A stretch of 31,081 bases of DNA from a virus: positions 1-31,081 of the IMG/VR virus record IMGVR_UViG_3300035703_000319. One strand, written 5' to 3'. A program made the position numbers and the translations under genes. The notes under the pieces were generated by a model. That model was not told where the DNA came from. It did no database searches and worked only from the letters and a program-made list of their open reading frames with translations. This document shows, piece by piece, positions 27,798 through 31,081 of the stretch (the stretch's first letter is position 1; each line of letters starts with the position of its first letter).

Positions 27798-28114
27798 TGC
27801 CGGATCAGCAGATTTACATCAGCGCGGAACGTGGCCGCCACTTCGCGGATTAGGTCACGGGTGATCTGGGTGTTGGCGCGGCGCAGGCTCATTAGTTGGT
27901 TGGTGGCGCGGCCAAAAGCTGCATCGCGCTCAACACGGATCTCCTTGGTGATCTGCTGGCTGCTTTTGCCGGTGTTGCGCGCGGCGCAAGTGCGGCCGAA
28001 GTGGACCAGCTCGCCGAGATCAGACTCCATCAGCACTGTGGCTTTCAGGTTGGTGCGCCCGCAGCAGTCGCAAGTGGTGATGCTGTCATCGGTGCAGATT
28101 GCGGTGTAGCCCAT
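27788..28114 (-). CDS. Cys-motif protein with helical tail (108 aa)
   Basis: I chose ATG 28114; a TTG at 28165 would only add 17 unremarkable residues. The N-terminal third reads MGYTAICTDDSITTCDCCGR, NLKATVLMESDLGELVHFGR, TCAARNTGK. The C15-x2-C18 pair, the NLK.TV strand and the H38-F-G-R-T-C43 element together resemble a small zinc-binding motif (C-x2-C ... H/Y-F-G-x2-C) I have seen in other phage hypotheticals. Residues about 55-108 are helical and charged (QQITKEIRVERDAAFGRATN). It follows the large terminase after 57 bases that hold a weak promoter-like pair. No function is assigned. Confidence 0.75.
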   Translation of the reverse strand: MGYTAICTDDSITTCDCCGRTNLKATVLMESDLGELVHFGRTCAARNTGKSSQQITKEIRVERDAAFGRATNQLMSLRRANTQITRDLIREVAATFRADVNLLIRQWA

Positions 28115-28137
28115 GTCTCTTGGTTTGGAGTCCTCAT

Positions 28138-28165
28138 ACTGTACACCATCGGCAGCCCTTGGCAA
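28138..28165 (-). promoter_or_regulatory. weak candidate promoter for the accessory islet
   Basis: In the 57-base gap after the terminase gene, TTGCCA (28160-28165, 5/6 match to the -35 consensus) and TACAGT (28138-28143, 4/6 match to -10) are separated by 16 bases, reading leftward. It would give the four-gene islet containing cAbrB its own transcription. It is offered only on consensus match and position; such pairs arise by chance often enough that this needs a mapped 5' end. Confidence 0.3.
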
Positions 28166-28171
28166 CCTTGC

Positions 28172-29521
28172 TCAATAAATCCGCACGCCGGTCGTGCGCC
28201 CAGCACCTGCGTGCAATGGGTTGAACTCACGCCAGACCAAGTAGCCCAGCGCATCGTTCATGTGGTCATGGCCGGCATCCTTGTCCGGGTCGCCTTTATC
28301 GGTGTAGCACTGCAGCTCTAGGCATTCGATCAGTCGCTTGCAGCGCTGGTGAATGGTGAGCCGCACTTGGCCTTTGCCGTTTTCCAGCAAAGCCTGAACA
28401 GCAGCCACGCGATCACGGACGGGAGGATTTGCGCGCGGTGACTGGTTTGACATGCCGTAGGACTCCAGGATCTGGATGTCGGTCTGGCTTGCATTGGTGC
28501 TGCGGTTGCCGCCGCTGGCATCTGGATAGACGTAGATACGACGATGCGGGTAACGCGCCTGGATCTCTTGCGCCAATGCGTCGGTGTCATGCGCGCCGCT
28601 GATCTCATCAATCACTAGCAGGCTGCTGCCGGTGCGGATGCCGATCACGGCAGACATGTTGCCAACGTTGAAATCAACGCCAATGCGTAACGGCTCGCGA
28701 TCTAGGTCTGGCAGCTCAGCCGCCACGTGCTTGTCGCGGCTGAAGCGGTCGTAGATAGTGCCGGTGGTGAGGTTGACGAATTCACCGTCGAGGTAGGCCC
28801 GCAGCAGGTTTGGGTCGTAGTTGGCCTCTAGCCGCTCGATAAAGTCCGGCGGCAGGTGCGGATTATCCGCTGACCGCATCTTGATCAGCTTGCGATCAGC
28901 GCGACCCTTGGCATCCTCACTGCCGAAGGTGTTCCACATCCAGCGGAAGCCCTCTGGCGTGGATGCAGCGCCAAATTGCCGCACGTTGCCAGCACGCAAA
29001 CGGCCAAGGATCTTGGGGAATGCCTTATTGGCAATGCTGGGTGTCACCGTGTCAATCTCATCGGCAAGCACCCAAGCAAGGTTCAAGCCGATGATGCGGC
29101 TCCAGTTCTCGAAGCTGCGACACAGGATCTTGGTATCACCGCCTGGCAGGTGCAGCATGTATTCAGGTAGCGGGCTCGCCCTGAAGGTGTATGGGATCTC
29201 GTACGACTCCAAGAACTGCTCAAAATCGTTCTGCCAGATGTCCCGAATCAGTGGGCCGGTCGGCTCCATCACTGCACCGATAAAACCTTGATTGGCCGCG
29301 GCCAGCATCACAGCCTTAGCGCACAGCGCACGGGTTTTGCCGGCGCCGTAACCGGCTGAGATGCCAATGATCTGCGTGTCGCTGTCATCCACAAACGCAA
29401 GCTGCCCAGGATGCAGGTCAGCGCGGATGCGTTGCAGCAAATCGCCAGTGTCCTCTTGCGTTGCAACATCCATAAACCCAAGCAAGCTGCCGGGTTGGCA
29501 GATGCCGGCTAGCAAGCTCAT
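28172..29521 (-). CDS. terL: terminase large subunit
   Basis: The 449-residue protein has an ATPase half with Walker A GYGAGKT (57-63) and Walker B VLADEID (151-157, with D154 and E155), and the coupling-type motif AASTPEG at 185-191. The nuclease half has GVDFNVG (D283), IYVYPDASG (D334) and GHDHMNDALGY (D423), the acidic residues of the RNase H-like headful or cos nuclease. It packages DNA into proheads through the portal. Its start overlaps the small terminase stop by four bases. The portal gene does not follow directly: a four-gene islet intervenes. Confidence 0.95.
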   Translation of the reverse strand: MSLLAGICQPGSLLGFMDVATQEDTGDLLQRIRADLHPGQLAFVDDSDTQIIGISAGYGAGKTRALCAKAVMLAAANQGFIGAVMEPTGPLIRDIWQNDFEQFLESYEIPYTFRASPLPEYMLHLPGGDTKILCRSFENWSRIIGLNLAWVLADEIDTVTPSIANKAFPKILGRLRAGNVRQFGAASTPEGFRWMWNTFGSEDAKGRADRKLIKMRSADNPHLPPDFIERLEANYDPNLLRAYLDGEFVNLTTGTIYDRFSRDKHVAAELPDLDREPLRIGVDFNVGNMSAVIGIRTGSSLLVIDEISGAHDTDALAQEIQARYPHRRIYVYPDASGGNRSTNASQTDIQILESYGMSNQSPRANPPVRDRVAAVQALLENGKGQVRLTIHQRCKRLIECLELQCYTDKGDPDKDAGHDHMNDALGYLVWREFNPLHAGAGRTTGVRIY

Positions 29522-29841
29522 GACATCTCAAACCGCAGCAGCTTTGCTTGATCCTCTAGGGCTTTAATTGCAATGCTGAGGTTCCCCTTAGCGCGTGCTT
29601 CACGCTCGTAATCCTGCAACCTTGCTAGTGCGGCTTGCAGCCATTGCGGTCGCTCTAGCTCCGAATCAAGGGCAATCAGCTTGCGCGCTTCCGCCATGTA
29701 ATCGCGCACTTGACGCTCGCTGACGCCCCACAGCTCGGAACCGTGTTGAACGATCTGATGGTGGCTGTGAGCACGCAGGATGAGATCGTAAACCACGTTG
29801 ACGCGGTTCTGAATCTCATCCTTGGTGCTCTTCTTTGCCAC
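29518..29841 (-). CDS. terS: terminase small subunit
   Basis: The 107-residue protein starts with GTG at 29841, three bases after the dnaN stop, and overlaps the large subunit start by four bases. The N-terminal part is a predicted helix-turn-helix (RVNVVYDLILRAHSHHQIVQ, then WGVSERQVRDYMAEARKLIA), typical of small terminases that bind the packaging site. The helical C-terminal half (QWLQAALARLQDYEREARAK; AIKALEDQAKLLRFEM) would form the oligomer and contact the large subunit. The function is strongly supported by position. Confidence 0.88.
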   Translation of the reverse strand: MAKKSTKDEIQNRVNVVYDLILRAHSHHQIVQHGSELWGVSERQVRDYMAEARKLIALDSELERPQWLQAALARLQDYEREARAKGNLSIAIKALEDQAKLLRFEMS

Positions 29842-29844
29842 GTA

Positions 29845-30885
29845 TTAGTTGCGGACTTGCACAGGCATTACCAGATAAGTTACACCGTCCACGCCATTGG
29901 GTGTCAATACCACGGGTGTGGTTGCCGTATTGGCGTGGAATGTGATGGATTCTGCGGGCTTGAACGCCTTGATGCCATCTAGCAGGTAGTGGACGTTGAA
30001 AGCCCATGCGCCATTGGCGGCGCCTTCCACCTTGAGCAGCTCCTTGCCGTTGTTGGCGTCTGATTCGGCGGTGATCTCAAGGCCACCGCTGCCGGCTGTG
30101 AGCTTGACGATGGAGTTGTGCGCATCGGCAATAATGGCGACACGCTCCAATGCACGGGTCAAGCGGCGGCGGTCGGCGGTGATGGTGCTTTTGAACTCAG
30201 CGGGTACCAGCTTGGCCACGTCTGGGTAGGTGCCATCCATGATGCGGCTGTAGATGGTGATGCCGTCACCTGCGTCGATCACGGCTTGGCCTTTGGCCAC
30301 GGCGATGGTAACCACGCGATCTTGCAGCAGGCGCATGGTGCTGGCTGGCAGCACGAGGTCTAAGCCATCTGGCAGGTCAATGGCGTAACGCATGAGGCGA
30401 TGCCCGTCGGTGGCCTCCATGTGGCCGCTGCCGAGGTGGATGCCTTGGAGCATCTGCTTGCTGGCGTCGGTGCTGGCAGCTGCCATGCAAGCGCGGATGC
30501 CAGCGGATAGGTGCAGCTCGCTCGTAGCAGCGTCTACAACCGGCAACGCGGGGTAATCCGCTGCATCAGCCGCTGCAAGCCCGTAGGAGCCCGCAGAAGC
30601 GGTCAGAGCGCCATCTGCGAGGGTCAGAGCCTCATCGCCGTCAAAGCGGCTCACAAGGCCAGCCAGCAGCCGATACGGCAGCGCTACAGCGCCATCGGTG
30701 TCCACTGCGGCTGGGATGGTGACGGTGATGCCGAGGTCAAGGTTGAAGCCGGTGATGGTCATGACGCCACCAGCGGCTTGGATCAAGCAGCAGTCAAGGA
30801 TCGGATGGCTGCTGCGGTGGCTAACAGCAGGCGCAATGGTGCGCAATGCGTGATCGAGATCAGCTTGGCAGGTAACGGCTTTCAT
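29845..30885 (-). CDS. dnaN: DNA polymerase III beta sliding clamp
   Basis: At 346 residues the protein is slightly shorter than bacterial beta (about 366). It keeps the three-fold repeated layout: an N-terminal start with ALRTIAPAVSHRSSHPILDC, the segment HMEATDGHRLMRYAI in domain 2, SRIMDGTYPDVAKLVP at the domain boundary, RRLTRALERVAIIADAHNSI in domain 3, and the C-terminal YLVMPVQVRN, the counterpart of the YVVMPMRL end that shapes the partner-binding pocket. It would tether the replicating polymerase to DNA. Its start overlaps the upstream unknown gene by four bases, and the terminase genes follow directly, linking replication and packaging in one transcript. Confidence 0.92.
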   Translation of the reverse strand: MKAVTCQADLDHALRTIAPAVSHRSSHPILDCCLIQAAGGVMTITGFNLDLGITVTIPAAVDTDGAVALPYRLLAGLVSRFDGDEALTLADGALTASAGSYGLAAADAADYPALPVVDAATSELHLSAGIRACMAAASTDASKQMLQGIHLGSGHMEATDGHRLMRYAIDLPDGLDLVLPASTMRLLQDRVVTIAVAKGQAVIDAGDGITIYSRIMDGTYPDVAKLVPAEFKSTITADRRRLTRALERVAIIADAHNSIVKLTAGSGGLEITAESDANNGKELLKVEGAANGAWAFNVHYLLDGIKAFKPAESITFHANTATTPVVLTPNGVDGVTYLVMPVQVRN

Positions 30886-31081
30886 TTGGCAGTGGCGGCA
30901 GTGACGAGGCTGGTGATGATGCGTTCGTAATCAGCGGCGAAGCTATCCACGAGTTCCATGGGTAGCGGTACGCCGTCATCAATGGCGTTGTCGGCAATGG
31001 CTGCGGCATACGCCACTGCCTGGGTCATGGTCTCATGCAGCCGATTGATCACCGGCTGCTGCTTGGCTGGAATGTGAATGA
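30882..31081 (-). CDS. hypothetical protein, 5' end outside window
   Basis: A leftward frame is open from the window edge to TGA at 30882-30884, overlapping the dnaN ATG by four bases. The visible 65 residues include IHIPAKQQPVINRLHETMTQ, VAYAAAIADNAIDDGVPLPM and ELVDSFAADYERIITSLV, a helical C-terminal part. No family is recognised. The tight coupling to dnaN suggests a place in the replication or early-late transition module. Confidence 0.7.
   Translation of the reverse strand, partial: IHIPAKQQPVINRLHETMTQAVAYAAAIADNAIDDGVPLPMELVDSFAADYERIITSLVTAATAK

Noticed and set aside
1-31081. tRNA, rRNA, CRISPR array, integrase or attachment site
   Set aside because: Looked for on both strands in all gaps; none seen. 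Lysogeny can be neither supported nor excluded from this window.

Overview
The window looks like about 31 kb of a long-tailed (siphovirus-like) dsDNA phage or prophage of a cyanobacterium, most likely of the Synechococcus/Cyanobium type. The phage assignment rests on a complete, ordered late module: small and large terminase, DUF4055-type portal, MuF-like head protein, scaffold, major capsid protein, head-tail connectors, tail tube, frameshifted tail chaperone, tape measure, tail tip, fibres and lysis. The host assignment is inference. It rests on a cyanobacterial-type AbrB (cAbrB) protein, a sigma factor built like the RpoD/group 2 sigmas common in cyanobacteria, and small proteins of a style I associate with picocyanobacterial genomes. 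No tRNA, rRNA, CRISPR array or integrase is visible.

Layout. Positions 1-2409 are read rightward: two small hypothetical genes (the first cut by the window edge), a dCTP deaminase-family gene, a terminator-like hairpin overlapped by a possible antisense ORF, and the sigma factor. Everything from 2433 to the right edge is read leftward. In transcription order this is: end of an unknown gene, beta sliding clamp (dnaN), terS, terL, an islet of four small genes (two Cys-rich proteins, a membrane protein, cAbrB), portal, a small overlapping gene, MuF-like protein, three small ORFs (two strongly basic), scaffold, major capsid protein, a decoration-like protein, connector and completion genes, tail tube, tail assembly chaperones, tape measure, tail-tip proteins including a gpJ-like hub, two large fibre proteins, a fibre-assembly chaperone, a compact lysis cassette (two membrane proteins plus a two-domain endolysin) and an HNH nuclease. 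The two transcription units converge at about 2410-2432.

How it fits together. The structural genes are packed with 1-4 base stop/start overlaps, so translational coupling is likely. Longer gaps occur at only a few places and nearly all hold a candidate signal: a promoter plus dyad ahead of the fibre genes (9437-9479), hairpins after the decoration-like gene (21439-21494), a hairpin before the tail chaperone (18606-18627), tandem repeats before the capsid gene (22986-23021), a weak promoter-like pair before the accessory islet (28138-28165), and a strikingly structured 172-base gap between the fibre and lysis genes (4255-4426).

Most unusual points: (1) the structured gap, with one element (4321-4371) that can fold as a pseudoknot inside a closing stem; (2) a tail chaperone G/GT frameshift that must be +1 (or -2), not the usual -1; (3) a cAbrB homologue together with a host-like sigma factor, suggesting control of host transcription; (4) a phage-borne sliding clamp next to the terminase; (5) strongly overlapping or nested genes at 14867-15211 and 23912-24218. 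All functional calls come from reading the sequence; no database search was run.
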